Shown piece by piece: positions 1-14,700 of a stretch of DNA of 64,000 nt. Source of the DNA: Vigna angularis. Taxonomy: Eukaryota > Streptophyta > Magnoliopsida > Fabales > Fabaceae. The position numbers and the translations under genes were made by a program. A model generated the notes under the pieces. The model was not told where the DNA came from. It did not search any database and saw nothing but the letters and a program-made list of their open reading frames with translations. The DNA is taken from assembly GCF_016808095.1 (NCBI RefSeq), contig NC_068973.1, positions 1,172,501 to 1,236,500 of the forward strand, read 5' to 3'. Position 1 is the stretch's first letter. Every line of letters starts with the position of its first letter.

Positions 1-32
1 CGAATTGAAGATATGGTTGCATAGTTATATAC

Positions 33-3000
33 CGTGGTATACAAAGGATTTCATGAAAAAACTCAAGAGCCGTGCTTTTGGCGCGGATATTTTCTGACTG
101 CAAAAGGTGGATAAAGGGAGCAAGTGGAGTGAACTGTGATACATACTGTCTGCACTGGGCATCATATTGCATGCATTTTATAAGAATGGTGGTTAAAGAA
201 AAAAATTCTTCTAGGTTATCATTCCTGGCAACTTCTAGAAATCCACTGAGAACATGAGGAGAACTGATGGTAGCCAAATGCATGTTATTTGTGGCATAGT
301 CAAATGAAGTTACTAGCTCTTCAATGATCATCAAGGATGCTGCATGAGGTGTCAAAAGAAGTGACTCTGGCCTATTCTTGTAACTATTTGAAGTGCATAC
401 AATCTCCACTAATATTGGCAGAAGTTCCAATGTTTTTATATCTATAGGTGAAGGATTTATCAAATAAATTAGAATTGCTGCCTCATGGACATTTTGTTTT
501 AGAGCACTTGCCAGATCACACAACCTTAAACCTTTCTTCTTGACATCTTCTATGATTGACTTGTTCCTTGAAATTATTGTTGTCAGAATAGACACTGATG
601 CCCTTATTTTTCTTTCCTCTTTGGAAGTAGAGATAGCTATTAGCAGCTCATCCAAAATCACATCCTTTAAGGAAGCATAAGTAGCGCCGGATGAATTAAT
701 CAGGCTCTCATAAATTGATGCAATGTCTACAGTATATTCTTCATCACATTTTCCTAATACCTCTGAATAGTGTAGTTCTCTAATCCTCCTTTCAGTCAGT
801 TCTGACAAGTCTTGCAGGGAATATCTTCTGGAGCTTGGACAAAGTTCATCAAACTTTGATAGGCTATACACTCTTTGTGTCTCGGAATTTTCCTGATTTT
901 TCTGGCTGGGCCTATGTTTGCAAGCAGGTGTAAATGTTACATGATCGAACAATTTTTTTGGCTTCAATGCTTCCTCATTTAATTCATCCTCTCCAAGACA
1001 ATTTAAGGGAGTATTTCCAGTTTTATCTCTGTATTTTGAGATAGATAAAGTAATATCTTCTATGGACCTGTTGAATCTACTAGAATCAAGCTTAATTATG
1101 TTTTTCATGTCCAACTGTTCTTGAATAGGATGTTGATGAGCTTGAGGCAAACCAGAGTGTTGTTGTAGCTTCCTGCGAAGGTCAATTACATGAAATTCCA
1201 TGAAACAACTATAAACAATAATAGTGAAGAACTACATTAGATCTGAGATGAAGTTTGAGAAAAACAAGACTGTTAAGGGGCCAAACCAGTTGTGGATTTC
1301 TGGTGGTAGATCATCTGCTGTAGTTATTGTGGTCTGTATATAAATTTTTCTGTCATCCACATTTTCCTGAATATGAAGAGATGTGAGTTAAAAAATAAAA
1401 AACTTCTGTCTGGCTTATAAGGTCAAAATTTGACGAACAAACACATTTTGAAGTGGTTACGTGTCAATAAGAAATTTTCTGAAAAGTTATCACTAACCAT
1501 GTTCTTTCTGGCTCTAAAATCCTTATAGAATGCATCCACTGACACTGGTGTCTTAGAGTGTACCTCTATCATCATATCTTTGATACTTGAAATTGTTTGG
1601 ATCTCTTTGTCGTGATACTCAACTGACTTAAGTTGTTTAAGGGCCTTCTTATCACCTTCGTATTCAGCAATATCCATGAATTGATTTGATTCATTTTCCA
1701 TTATATGCATCACATCTTGAGAATCAAGAGGATGAACTTTTTTATACTGCATATCATGACACAGAATTTAGGGGAAATAAAAAGGGAACAAGAAAGAGAA
1801 GTTGTTGACGCATCTATGATCTAACATTGTAAGTTTCCACTTGTATATAATTGAAATGAATTTGCAATGTCATTGCCAGTAATAGAAATAAATTAAAACA
1901 AAGCTTACCATATTGCAACTTTTCAATCTTGATTCATGTTGAACTGAAGTTGGAGAAACACAGCTAGTATTTGGCACATCCCTGTTCGGAATAGTAACTT
2001 AATTTTAGATGATACAGTTCCATTCCAAAAATCTAATGTCTGGACTTCAACAAACAGTATCTTATGTCAGTTTTGTATTTCTTTCCATTGATATTCCTAC
2101 TTCTTTTATCTGTATTCTTTCTTTAGTTATTAGAAAAACAATTATGGATTATGACTGATATTATTCTATAACATTCATTAAATATGTAACATTTTTCAAC
2201 CTATTTCACCATTGAAATAAACAGCAATCTTACTGTTTCTCTTCAAACTCAACCATTTGTCTTTGGAATAGTACTATTTTAGATGGAACTGTTGTATTAA
2301 TCACCTAATGGCCAGTGAAAGGGATGGAACAGAATGGAATTGAATAGAACCCCCCTTCTCATTGTTTGGGCCTGTTTACAATGGAATGAAAAAAGAGAAA
2401 GAAAAGAGTGGTTCCATTCCACACCCACAAATTGCAGAGCAGGAAAAAAAGGAGATTTTCCATCCTATTGTACACAAATTAATATAGTATCATTCTATTC
2501 CACCCCCTTTCATCAATCCAAACATAGCCTTAAAGTCTAGCTCTCAGGTCTTAGAACTTCACGTGGTTTACACTTTTACTGCATAATTTTTGCCTCTTTT
2601 GGTTGAAACGTGTTTGAGAGAGGAATGTACTGTTTTGGAACTCTAGTTCACGTGATTGAGTTCACATGAGTATTTACAGACATTACATTGGCTAAAAGTC
2701 CTCGTCAAATAGAAACTTGAATTTTGCTAAATGCCTAAAAATCTAGCCACTTTTCTAAGCCACAACAAAGAATTGTAAGGTTTTAAATCCTAGTTTTTTC
2801 CTCGAACTATTGGACTTCAGAACACACCAGGTTCCACCTATTGAGCATTGTTTGAATGTGCATTAATGTTGAACAGCAAGGATTAATCTTACACAGAACG
2901 TGGTGATTGTTTGCTGCAATAACTGCGCCACCATGGAGTTTCTCCATAAAGCATGACCTGGTAATACACCAGACATTCCTTGTACCTCCTTGCCACCTCC

Positions 3001-3560
3001 CTAATTGCTTCATCCATTTCATCTTCAGAAGACACAGATTCCAAACTTCTACTGCTGCAGTTACCCTGCACCATGCGAATGCTCGATTGGGGGAAAAGAC
3101 TTTCGCAAAGTTGTGCTGCAAATTCTGTCCAAACAAGCCTTGGTGATACCAACACTGCTTGGAGAAAATGCAGTGCTGCCTGCCACTCATCTCCCTGGAG
3201 CTTCCTAACCACTGAGAGGTAAAAGTAGGAGCAGCACACCAAGTAACGGTTTGGAATTGTGGCTGTGACCTCTTCCTCATCAAGCATTGCTGGCACCTGA
3301 AGCATTTGTTCTGAGTTCATTAGCCTGAAGGATCTATCTTCTGGCTGTTGAGCTTCAATGGCGGCCTCAATGCTGTCAATGCCCCAGTAAAGATTGGACA
3401 ACACCGACTGCTCAGAGAATTCAAAAAACTCCTGCTTTTGAATCCTTAACTTGGAGGTGCATCTCAATTTCAGACCATTCCTGGTCTTCTCATCTTCCAA
3501 GGTGTCTTGAATGAACCTGTTGATAGAAACAAGCACCCATATGTTTTTGAGGTCTAACAT
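33..3560 (-). CDS. LIN/CERBERUS-like ARM-repeat protein, 5' part (gene continues beyond left edge)
   Basis: Five exons join in one frame on the minus strand: 3560-2893, 1981-1909, 1746-1498, 1366-1287 and 1172-33. The last ends at a GT donor (32-31), so the gene continues off the window. The N-terminus carries the family's conserved block (LKLRCTSKLRIQKQEFFEF, then EQSVLSNLYWGIDSIEAAI). The last exon is helical ARM-like sequence. LIN/CERBERUS proteins are U-box/ARM/WD40 E3 ligases needed for rhizobial infection threads in legumes; related plant proteins lack the U-box. I see no U-box in the roughly 735 codons present, and WD40 repeats would lie to the left. So membership in the family is well supported, but E3 activity or a nodulation role is not. 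The start at 3560 is the first in-frame ATG. A CAG acceptor-like site about 48 bases inside it could instead mean an unseen upstream exon. The 1287 and 1172 splice sites are the least certain. Confidence 0.82.
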
Positions 3561-5708
3561 CTCATCTAGCGTGTTTGGAAACCTGTTCAGAGGTACAGAA
3601 TCACGTTTAGAACGCGAAAGTTATGATTTTTAGCTTCCTAAAATCACATCTGAAACGTGAAACCAACTCTGATAACAGTCTTGAGAGAGGAAGATGAAAT
3701 TGAAGAGGAAGTGGGAGTACTGATAAGTACTTTGGTGTTGAATACGAGAGAGGAGTTAATGCAAGTTGTGTTTGTGATTAGATTATAGGTAGAAGTTTAG
3801 CATCTGGTAGCAAGTTCCTCCCGTGACTGTTTTTAGCAAGATTCCAAATTTCATTGGACCCTTTAATCTTCTATTGCTTTCAGACAAAAAAGAGACCGTT
3901 GTCTTTCCTACAGTGGAAAAAGTTCCAAAATAATTAACATTATAGTGCTCCACTTCACGTGTACCTTATCACCAAGCCTTTTCTTTCTCTTTACGTTTTT
4001 TTCATTGCCGACTTTCTATCATGCTGAATTCTCGTACATGGTTTCATACACTTGTTCATAAGTGTAGGTGTATGTATTCTATGCCTGTGTTCAATCATTA
4101 ATGTGTCGTGCTTCTACAGTAGACACACATCACATGAAAGAGGTGAAATCTAGTACACGCTAAGAATACTGTAGGAAAACTAGGTTGTCATGTCATCTTA
4201 GGTTTAATTATTTGCTCCCACTACTGCTTCATTTCATGATCAGACATGCACAAACTTTGTGCTAAAGGCCTTGAAAGTTAAAATATTCAACTCACATTTT
4301 TCTAACATGCATTTTCAAATTGAATTCTCAACACAACTTTTATTATCTTCTTAGTTTTTCGCAAACTGGTCAATCCTTTGAGATGGCACTGTTGTAAGAT
4401 TGTTCTTGGATTTCTGTACCTTTTACCTGTGGTCCTGTGAACATTGAAAAACCGCAACATGCCAAGGATATAGAGTCATAAGCTTAATTGGGGTTTGAGT
4501 TAACAGCTAATTAAGCACTTATTTAGGGTAAACTTAACCAAACACTTACTTTAAGGGTCATATGATAAAACAAACTAGAAAAGCACCTAATTAGGAAGGT
4601 ACTACTACTTACAACATGATATTTTTACTTTCAAAGTAAATTTGGTTTACTGATATGGTAATCAACATATACCAACATGCCTCCAAACATGCAAAATAAA
4701 TCTAACAAAAGTTCTTCTGAAAGCTTCCTTAAATAGAGTTTGTCCACAATGTACCAAGTTAAGATGAAGTTACCCTTTGAACAAGAGTAGAAATAGACAT
4801 TGGTTTAGACAGAAATTGAGAATAAGGTTCATTTAAAAGAAAGTTACCATTAGCAGAATGCAGTGAGTGGTAGATATGCATCTGCAGACAAAAAGATTAG
4901 TAGTTGTTATGTCAATTTAGAAGTTGGAAGTATTGTAGTGAAATCTGTGTCTAAGGTGAAATTGCCATGAAGTTGATTCTTTGACAACTGTGTTCTCGTG
5001 GCTCCACAGAGAGTATGTTGACCTGTCAGGACAAGATTCATCATGATTTGGAATCTGCTGGACCATTTCCTCTGTAATCACTCATACTGCCATTTTTACT
5101 GCAACATTCTGCATATTCACGGGACATCCAACACACTTTTGCTTATTCGAAATCCAAATTAGTATAAGTTTCAAATTGGATAAAAGTTATATAAAAGAAT
5201 TTATAAATTTATTGTTTTAAAATTTTGGATTGAAAATTGTTCATTTTTTATATAATATCTTCCTATTATTATACAAGATTAGTATTGAAAGGAGAAAAAA
5301 AATATTAACTATGGTTTTTCTTGTTTAGTTGTTGTTTAATTGTTAAAACAAACGATATATATAACAATGTAACCTAAATACACTTAGATTTTTTATTATT
5401 TTTGCTTGTGTTATCTGATTATTGACTTTCATGATGATTATGTAATAGTCATACTTAATGTATTATTTCATATGGACCCTCACAGAAAATATGTTGTCTT
5501 TTTTTATAAGATTATAGGGCAGTTGAGTGAAACATTAATTACTATTTTAAAATATTCATAAATATTTGATAGTTAATAGTAAGTAGAGTGCAAAAAGTTG
5601 TGATAGATAAAAGTAATATTTAAAACTATATGGTGTATTTGATAAGGAACAAATGAACAGATAAATAAGAAAATATGTCAGAGTTATATTAAAAATAATA
5701 ATATTTAG

Positions 5709-5710
<2 letters not shown>

Positions 5711-5762
<52 letters not shown>
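5711..5762. repeat. (TA)n microsatellite
   Basis: About 26 uninterrupted TA units in the AT-rich spacer. It creates a spurious Tyr-Ile repeat reading frame on the minus strand. Confidence 0.97.
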
Positions 5763-5765
<3 letters not shown>

Positions 5766-7916
5766 AAAATTAATAAAAAAAATGTAATACATATACATGT
5801 AACTTTTCTCAAATAAATATCATAAATATCTTTTCTCACATTTTACTACCTCTATAATTTAGTTATTTTTTGTAATTTAGAATTTTTAACCTACAAGTAC
5901 AAAAACATTAGGAAAAACATTTTATTTAGGTACAAAATTATACCTGATTTTATATGTTCATAATTTTGTTTAGCTTCCAAAAATTATCATTTTTCTCCTT
6001 TATAATTTCATTAATTATTTACTATTTTTAAACATTTTCAACAATTAATACATGATTATAAATTTATAGTTTAAGGATAAACAAATGTATTAATATAATA
6101 TTATAAATATTTAGAAAAATATATACAAAATCGGGACAACATGAATAAAGTGTTGTTTCTCCATTATTGGAAGGTGATGTCATGAGAAAGAATTTTGAGT
6201 TTACATGATGTTTTGTATAATAGAGTGATATAAATATGTTGATTTTGTTGTCTATATTAACGCCAAATGTGATATGATAGAGGTGGTATTCATTTAGTTA
6301 TTTTAAATATATTTTCACATTAGAATAAAAGTTAAATTCTAATAAATAATTAGGTGTAGATTTTATTTTACAAAATCATTTAATTAAATTTAAATTTTAG
6401 TTTCTATTATTTTATATATTTTAATTATTGATTAAATAAGTTATTTTGGTGAAAAACATCTTATACTTTTCAAAAGTCAAATCAAAGTTAAAAATTAAAA
6501 AAATAAATAGAGAGAGAAGTTCACATCAAATTGTGGTAAAATGAATTACAACCATTAGAATAATGTTTCCAAAAAAATAATTTAGAATATTTTCAATTAT
6601 ACCATGATCTGTAACGAAAAGGACGTGACAGTTGGGAAGTGATGAAAAAAATCAATTTATTTATTTATTAGAATAACACTGTAAAGCAACTCACTTTTTC
6701 AAATTTATAAATCACTTGCAATAAACAAATTTGAGAATAAGATACAATTTTTTTTCTCTCAGTTAAATATAGGATAACTCATATTAAAATTACTTTTAAC
6801 TTTAAAAAACAATTTTATTTTTTAATAATTATAATAGATAAATTTATCCAAACAAACCTTAAATATATGTTATATTTCAATTTAACCGTGTTCTATAAAT
6901 TTAGTGAATTCATAAGGTTATAACATAAGTCTTACTTTTGCTATTTAAAAAGAAAATGTACAATTCTTTATTTTTTCCTTTTTTAAGCTGTCAAAGGCTT
7001 TAATTTGTATTTCTTTAAACTTTGAAAAGATAATTTTTTTCCACAACTTAAATCTAATGTTTGTATCATAAAAACACTAATGTTTTTTTTTTCACTTTTT
7101 AAATTACAGAAATATGTTAATTAAAAGTAACTTGTAAATTAAAAGAATAAACACAAATAAACCGTTGTGTATAACTTATTACAATTTTGTATATGTTAAT
7201 GATTTTATGCATCAAAAACATGCTGCAAAATCAAAAACGTGTTTTAAAATAGGTTTTTTTTTTTCAAGTTGTTTAAGGCTCTTTTTAAAATATCGAAAAA
7301 TGTATAAAATGTTTTTGTTAGATTTTAGTTTCTTTTTGCTTTTAAAGGTGTGTGTAGAGAAGTTAGTCCAAACAAAAAATAATAAAATTATTCTTATGAA
7401 ATTTGTGATAACATAAATAGGAAAAAGAAGTTGAGAAGTGACATTATCATAATAATAAATGTTAGTGACCTAATAATACCATGTTCATGGTAGTGAAAGT
7501 AATTATCTAATAGTTATAGTAATAATGATATTGAATGGAAATAATGATAACATTAATTATATTAATTATGATTTGTATTTTTCCTTTCTTTCTAAGTGTA
7601 GTTTAACATTGTCTTGGAAGAGTGCGTACAAATGTAATAAATGCTTTTAACTTTAAATAAATATTTACAAAATTTACAATTTTTTTTTTCGTTTTTATAT
7701 TATAATAAACGTGTATATCTCTATATAAATCACTTTAAAAACTAAGATATGAATAATAAAGTGATACTAACTATTATTTTTTTAAATAAAAGTAAAAAAA
7801 TTATAATATTTAAAAATGACCGAAAAAGTAACAATAATGATGATCATCACATTATTAACATTATTAGAATGAATTAGAACTAGTGTTAATCATGAAAACT
7901 TGCAATAATAGTTATC

Positions 7917-8035
<119 letters not shown>

Positions 8036-11000
8036 CTGTCACTTTTTCTCGTATTTAGGGATGAAAATTGTTGGGTCAAGTACTATTCAATGTAAAAAAA
8101 AATTATTCGTTAGCAAGTCGAATGTTTATTTAAAAAAATATATGAATATTTTAAAAAAAATATTTTATAAATTTTTAAAATAAAATAAAAAAAATAATAT
8201 AAATTCAAAATTAATTTTAATTAAATTTAATCTAATAAAATATAAATTAAATTTGTATTTTAATTAAATTAAATTTAATAAAATATAAATTAAATTTTTA
8301 TTTTTATTTTGTTTTCACAAATATGAATAGTATGATACCAACGTTTTATCTATTTATTAAGAAATATTAAAATACTTGTTATATGCTATGAACAAATAAT
8401 AAAATTTATGGATACTAATTATTTGCTACAAATTTTTATCTATGCATACTTATAACACGTGTATTTTTACCATCTACTCTTATTAAAAAAAACCTTTAAT
8501 ATGTTAGGATTGGTGTTTAATAAATGATAAAATACTAAAGTTAAATAAGTCAAACAAAAACATAATAACAAATTTTTGAACTAAACAAATCTAAAAGTTA
8601 AATTTAAATTACTTTCATCTATGAAGCAAATTTGAACACAATGTGTGTTGTTCATAAATAAAACTGAAAATTGAAGTATTAAATTACATTCACAAGCTTG
8701 CTTTCCCAATGATCTTATTATTGAGTAAATCCAAAGATCTTATGGTACAACTCTAATAATCCAATTACACCCTTATTAAAATATCAAAGATCTGGAAAAT
8801 ACAAGTTGATTTTGAAAATTTTCAACTCTAGATTTTGTTAGAGTTTATTTTTTATTTTAAAGTTTTCAATCCATGTAATCTCACTTCATTCATGATATCT
8901 TAAAAATATTTTTCAAATACCAACAAAAAGATTTCATTTGGTCATATTTCAATCAAGTTTAACTTGATTTTAACTAAAATAATTTAAATTTTACTTCAAC
9001 CAAAATAAATTTTCTAAACTTAAATTATAACATATGTATTGGGAGTTGAAATAACAAACTTTATAATTATCTTTAACATCACTTTTTTTAAAAATTATGT
9101 TTACGTAATTAGTTTTGAAATAAAGTATTTTAACTTAAACTTGATTAAATAAAATAAAATAAAATTAATTGTGAGTATTTTTAATTTGGAGTTAAAGTAA
9201 TATTCTTTTATTTTTTGATAATGTATTTTTTAACCTAAATTGAATTGGAGTATCACAAACCATAAATTTTTTTTTTAGTGGGAAGATATTTCCCTTAAAT
9301 TTGTTTATAACATCTTTAAATTTCCAAGTATCACAATATTAATAGATTATATTATGTTTTTAATCCATTAATATGACATATTAGTGAATTATTATTTGAA
9401 AAGTACATATTTTGCACAATAACAACATTTAAAAAATTAGATCGATTTTAGTAATATTCTAGCTTAACTTTACAACATATAATTTTGTACCTTCATTTAT
9501 TTAGACATCATAAAAATTTTGAGACATCAAGGACAACAAATTTCTCACTTTTTTAGGCCTAAAATAAATATTAAAAAAATTGAGATGTTTTTTCTTCAAA
9601 ACCTAAGATAAGGACTTTACTTTTTTCTGAACTTTGAAAACATTGTACATAATATAATATTTACAAAAAATAGTATAGTTTTTAATTTTGATATGTTTGA
9701 TAGAAATATTTTGAAAATAAAATTATGAGATAGTTTTTATAATATTTGGAAATTAGATTATGACCTAAATTCTTTTTATATATACCTATTCACATAAATA
9801 GATATAAGTATTCAAAAGCAATATATATAAGAAAATACAACATGAGTAGAAAATTGTGTTATAAACTTAATTAGATGGTCCTAATCAAATTCAGAAGATA
9901 TAGTAAATAAAATATTTATTTATTGCATCATTGTAATTATATATTACAGTTGAAGATAATTAATTATGTAACTAAGTCAAATATATTTATTACTTTAATT
10001 CATAATATTAGATTTGTTTAATTTAAAAATATATACAAAAATGAAAAAGAAACAAAAAATATTAAAATTGTAATAATAATTATTCAGTTTCTGAAATTGG
10101 AATAAATAATAATAAATAATTTTAAATTAAAAATAATAATAGAAGGTTCTATTTTAATTTTTCTATTTATCCATAATTAAGATTACATTAATTAATATTT
10201 TAAAGCTTTTTTATTATTTATCATAAATAAAATGAAAGAATAATGTCACATTAAAAAGTTAGAAATAAGCAAAAATGTTAATTACAGTATATTATCTTAA
10301 ATAACAATTAAAAAAACATATATAAAAAGGAGATTTATAAAGAAAAGATATAAGGGAAACTTATTACATATAATTTATATAATTGGGTATAAACAACACT
10401 GTCTCAATATTCGTAAAATACTTGTTTTAAGTCTTTGAAAAAAGTCTTAAATATTTTTAGTATTAATTGTGTTAGATTTCTGAAAAAAAAAATCTTAAAT
10501 TTTTTTTCAGTACTAATTATTTTAGGTCTCAAAAAATTAAAAGAAAAATTAAATAAAATTAAGATCAATTGTTTTATTAGTAAATAAATTTTTTATTTTT
10601 TAATTTGATTTAAGTCTTATTATGGATATAAATTTAATTTTATAAACTAATTTTGTAAATTGAATTAAATTTAAAATTAATTTTTTAATATAATATTATA
10701 GTCATTTAACACAAATGTTAGAAAATTTTGTTATTTGTTAAATCTATTTACTATCATATATAGGTAAAAAAATTACTGTTAATGTCTAAAAATATATATG
10801 ATCTCAACGTAGTAGAAGTTATAAGTTAGAGATTTTATACTAACTAGAAATAAAATAAATATAAAAATAATCTTAATTTTTTTTTAAGAATGAAGTAAAA
10901 AAGACTGTTTCAATTAGTTTACTTTAAAATTCTAACACGTGAATATTTTGAAATATAAAACTAAAACTTGAAAAAGAGAAATGGATGAAAGAAGGAGGAA

Positions 11001-11321
11001 ATTGGAGGCAATTAATGGCACAACGCAGCATTCAATATGTCTTCTTCTCTTTTGTCCACCTAATTAATTTCTTCACATTCTTCTCTCTTTTCCTCCTTTT
11101 AAGCACATGCAAATCTAACACGACTTCCTTCCTTCCATTCCACACACGCACCATAAATACAAACATCTTTATGCCAATTTTTAAATATTGCTATTAGATC
11201 CACTAAATAAACCAGTACTATAGTTGAAGTATTTAATAGATGCACCCTAACAAATCTAGATTGTCAAACCAACCCCGCTATTTAAACCTTAATTTCAATA
11301 CCGAATTAGATAATTAGAGTT

Positions 11322-11774
11322 TTAAATCAGAGCAAGGAATACTCTGCTCAGAAACGGCGAGCACGCCACCAGAATAACCATCAACAGCGGCAGAAGCAGA
11401 ACCAGAAGCACAAAATCGTTAACCTGACTCCTTTTGGGATTCTCCATGCCGCTGGGCCGAGGAAGAGGACTGTTGGGCCGAGGAGGAGGACTGGTCCTCC
11501 TCTGCCTCGGCCCGTTGGTCTGGTCATGCGTGCTTCTAGAATGGGCATCCTTCAAACTCTTGTAAGCCTCCGAGATTTTATTGAACGCGTCTTGTGAGCC
11601 CCGCGCTTTGTTCTTATCGGGATGAACCTTCAGCGAGAGCTCCCGATACGCTTTCCGAATCTCTTCGACGGAGCAGCTCTTCTCCAATCCAAGAATCGCG
11701 TAGTAGTCGCTCTTTCCTTCGATTTCCCTAATCAACCGAACGTTATTCTCCGTGTAATTCGCGTGACTCATCAT
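11322..11774 (-). pseudogene. Truncated J-domain (DnaJ) paralogue, possibly still coding 150 aa
   Basis: The frame encodes an intact J-domain (about residues 23-86, HPD at 51-53), a proline-rich linker and one hydrophobic segment (about 121-140), then stops. It is a diverged copy of the intact gene at 20376-21449. Two lesions distinguish it. The first roughly 80 codons are gone: the sequence corresponding to the parent's 5' leader runs straight into codons near the J-domain, and a new ATG is used. Just after the membrane segment one base is missing from an A/T run relative to the parent (GTTTCTG versus GTTTTCTG), which shifts the frame and removes the whole C-terminal DUF1977-type region. The Gly/Phe-like acidic linker is also reduced. 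Flanking DNA is shared with the parent on both sides, so this is a segmental duplicate, not a retrocopy. Because the J-domain is unbroken, a short expressed protein cannot be excluded. Confidence 0.8.
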
Positions 11775-14700
11775 CTCCCCGTTGAAATGATTAATGATGC
11801 TGAATGAAATTGATTGAGCAAAACCTGATTACAATAACTTAAGATCGATTCATTGAAGTTGTTGAGAAGCTTTATTGTGGATAACTTGGTGGGTTTGCTA
11901 TCTAAGTCAATTTTAGCTCACTAGTGCTCATATTGTGTGATAATTGACTGATGGGTTAGTTAATTCTATTTTATGTAGAAATAATTGACTATAATTAAGT
12001 TTGTATTCCAAATTATTAATACTGTGTGCTTTTATCTAACTTTGCGTAGTTTAATATTTGAACTTTAGAGCAATTTACATAATAATAATATATATAGTCG
12101 TATTAAATATAATCAATATATTGAAATTTATTATTTATGTATTATGTAGTAAATATAATCAATATACTGTAAAGATGAAAATATAGAACAACCAATTATA
12201 TTAAAATAAGAAATTATTTGTTTTGACCGAGTAATTTCTCAGCTGGATTGACTGAATTATTTATCTATTTTGAATCCTAGAAAGGAAAAAAAATTATTTA
12301 TAAAAACTCTTCGATGTTTAAATTGATAAGGGATTTTAATTGAATATTTGTGATTAAAATTAATAAAGATGGATTATAATGACATATATTTATCGTTTTT
12401 TTAGGTCTGTAGATATAAAATGTATATTAATATATAAATATTATCAATGAATTATGTTTCTATCATATATCCCATATTATCATATATAAATTAAATATTA
12501 TATATATTTTTATTTTATTTCAGGGTGCTTAAAATATATCTAGATTTTATATTTGCATTCTTAACTATTGGACTTATTTAGACAATTTAACATATACAAT
12601 TAATTGTAATAATGGATCAAGTAGGTACATTTATACTAGTATATAAAGATATTTCTTCTTTGATATACACATTTTCTTTTCGATCGTATCCTTTAAGTAT
12701 TTTTTTCGTTTTTTTTTTCAATATGTTTTTCTTCCTAAAATGTAACTATTTTTAAAACTAAAATAACTATTATAATAAAAAAATCATCTATAAAAATAAT
12801 TAAACGTTACCTACAATAATATTTTAAAAATTATTTAAATTTACTTTTATAATTATACTATTATATAAAAAATATTCTCTCTTTTTTAAGTACACATTTT
12901 ATTTTCAATTTTGCCTTTTAAGTTTTTTTAATCAAAATAATTGATTTACCAATTTTACTATTTTAAGTTATTATTTTATTTTCAAAATTTAGTCCTTTTT
13001 TCTCTATTTGATTGTTTTTTCAAAAATTTAAATATTCTTTTGAACTAAAATAACTATTTATACTAAACATTATCTAAAAAAGTAAACATTATCTATAATA
13101 AAATTGTAAAAATTACCTAAATTTACTTTTATAATGATAATGATAATAATTTTTTCATCATAAAAAAGTGAATAGCTACGTACATGTGTTTTCATTAATT
13201 ATTAATGGAGAAAATTGATCTTGTTTTTTTGACATTGTATAATTTAATATATTTTTTACTCTTAAATTATGTTTAGTAGATATGTTTAATTGAAGTATAA
13301 CTTTATTTACGTTTTGGAGGTAATTAATACATTTAACAAGTATTGGAATATCTACTCTTAATTTAAGTCTTAAAATCTTAAAGTAAAAATGAAAATGCTA
13401 AACTTCATATATTTTTTTTTATAAATTTATTGTTTTAAAGTTTTTGGTTAAAAATGATATAAATCTCTTATATGTGAATTAAACTCATATTTTTATTAAC
13501 AGGTCAAAGTCACACTGAAGTTAAACATACCACATTAACCTGTTAAACACTCCTAGTAGGACCGATATCAAACTCTGTAACTTCCATCATATTTTAATTC
13601 TCATAATTTTTATTTTAATATAAATGAAAAGTTAGGCCTACCATTTATGGAAATACATTTATTTATTGCCGTTACAGTAGCACAGAGATTAATTTTGCCA
13701 TCTTTTTTTATTTGTCAATTTTATTGTTCTTTTATATTCTCATTTGTACTTTATATCTAATTTATAATTTAAAAAATGAAAGATAATAGTAATTATTTTT
13801 ATGGATATGTTGGAAGAAAAGTGAAGTAGAGATATGTTTGAAGAGGGGGCAAACAAAAGTGGGTGTGTCTATTTGAATATGGAAATGAAAAAAGTTGCAG
13901 AGAGAATGGTGGTGAACCTCAGATCTCGTGTCGGTGATGCCTTCCTCTAACTTTTTTACTGTTCACCTCACAAGCTTTTTATCATGCTTTTCTTTGCTTT
14001 CTGCCCTTCCCTATACTATATTTCAGCTTTCATGTCGACCCCTCTCTTCTTTATTTGCAGAAAGAAACAGAGCACTCTTATTAGATGCCAAAAAAAACCA
14101 TAACTTTTTGACGTTGACCATTAAATGTCTTCAAATAAAGTAAAGAGTTTCCAGATCATTTTATACTAAATCAATTTTGCACATTTTCATGGGGCAGTTC
14201 TGCGCAGTTACGAAAAAAAAAATGCGTGTTGCTTAGTTTTCTATTTGGGGACCACATCAGAGACAATGTAAAAGCAACTATTAGTTGCATTTAAGATAAA
14301 TCCAAGTACACTATTTGTCTCTCAAATCAAGAGTTATGCCAAGCATCAACAAAGGGGCAAAAAGAATATTCTTCATACAATAGATAGCAGAAAACGCAAA
14401 AACAAGCCCACAATCCCGCAACCCAAAAAGAAAAATGCCACAATCTTCCCACCTCCAAACAATATATACCCATGTGCATGTTGTTTATTTCTCAATAACT
14501 TCTACAGTAGCTCAATAGGAAGGTTGTTATTACATAAACTATTCGCTGATGTACCCAAGAAAACAAGCATAGACACATTGGATTTCCATCTTATAATATA
14601 TTCATCACCCAAGCGATTATCATTCTTGTATTCATGTGAAACATTAGACAAATATTTGTCTAAAAAAAATTAAACAGATCATATGAAATCTTACAACACT

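Noticed and set aside
2300..2535. Possible small inverted-repeat transposon in the first LIN-like intron
   Set aside because: GGCCTGTTTACAATGG on the left and GGCTATGTTTGG in reverse on the right are only loosely alike, and no target duplication could be fixed.
5556..5798. Tyr/Ile-rich reading frame on the minus strand (similar ones at 7883-8095, 37170-37355, 37288-37542)
   Set aside because: Each is a translation of a (TA)n microsatellite, not a protein gene.
10985..11197. 70-codon plus frame with TATA-like sequence nearby
   Set aside because: Hydrophobic, low-complexity and without a homologue I recognise; the TATA-like site lies inside the frame, not upstream.
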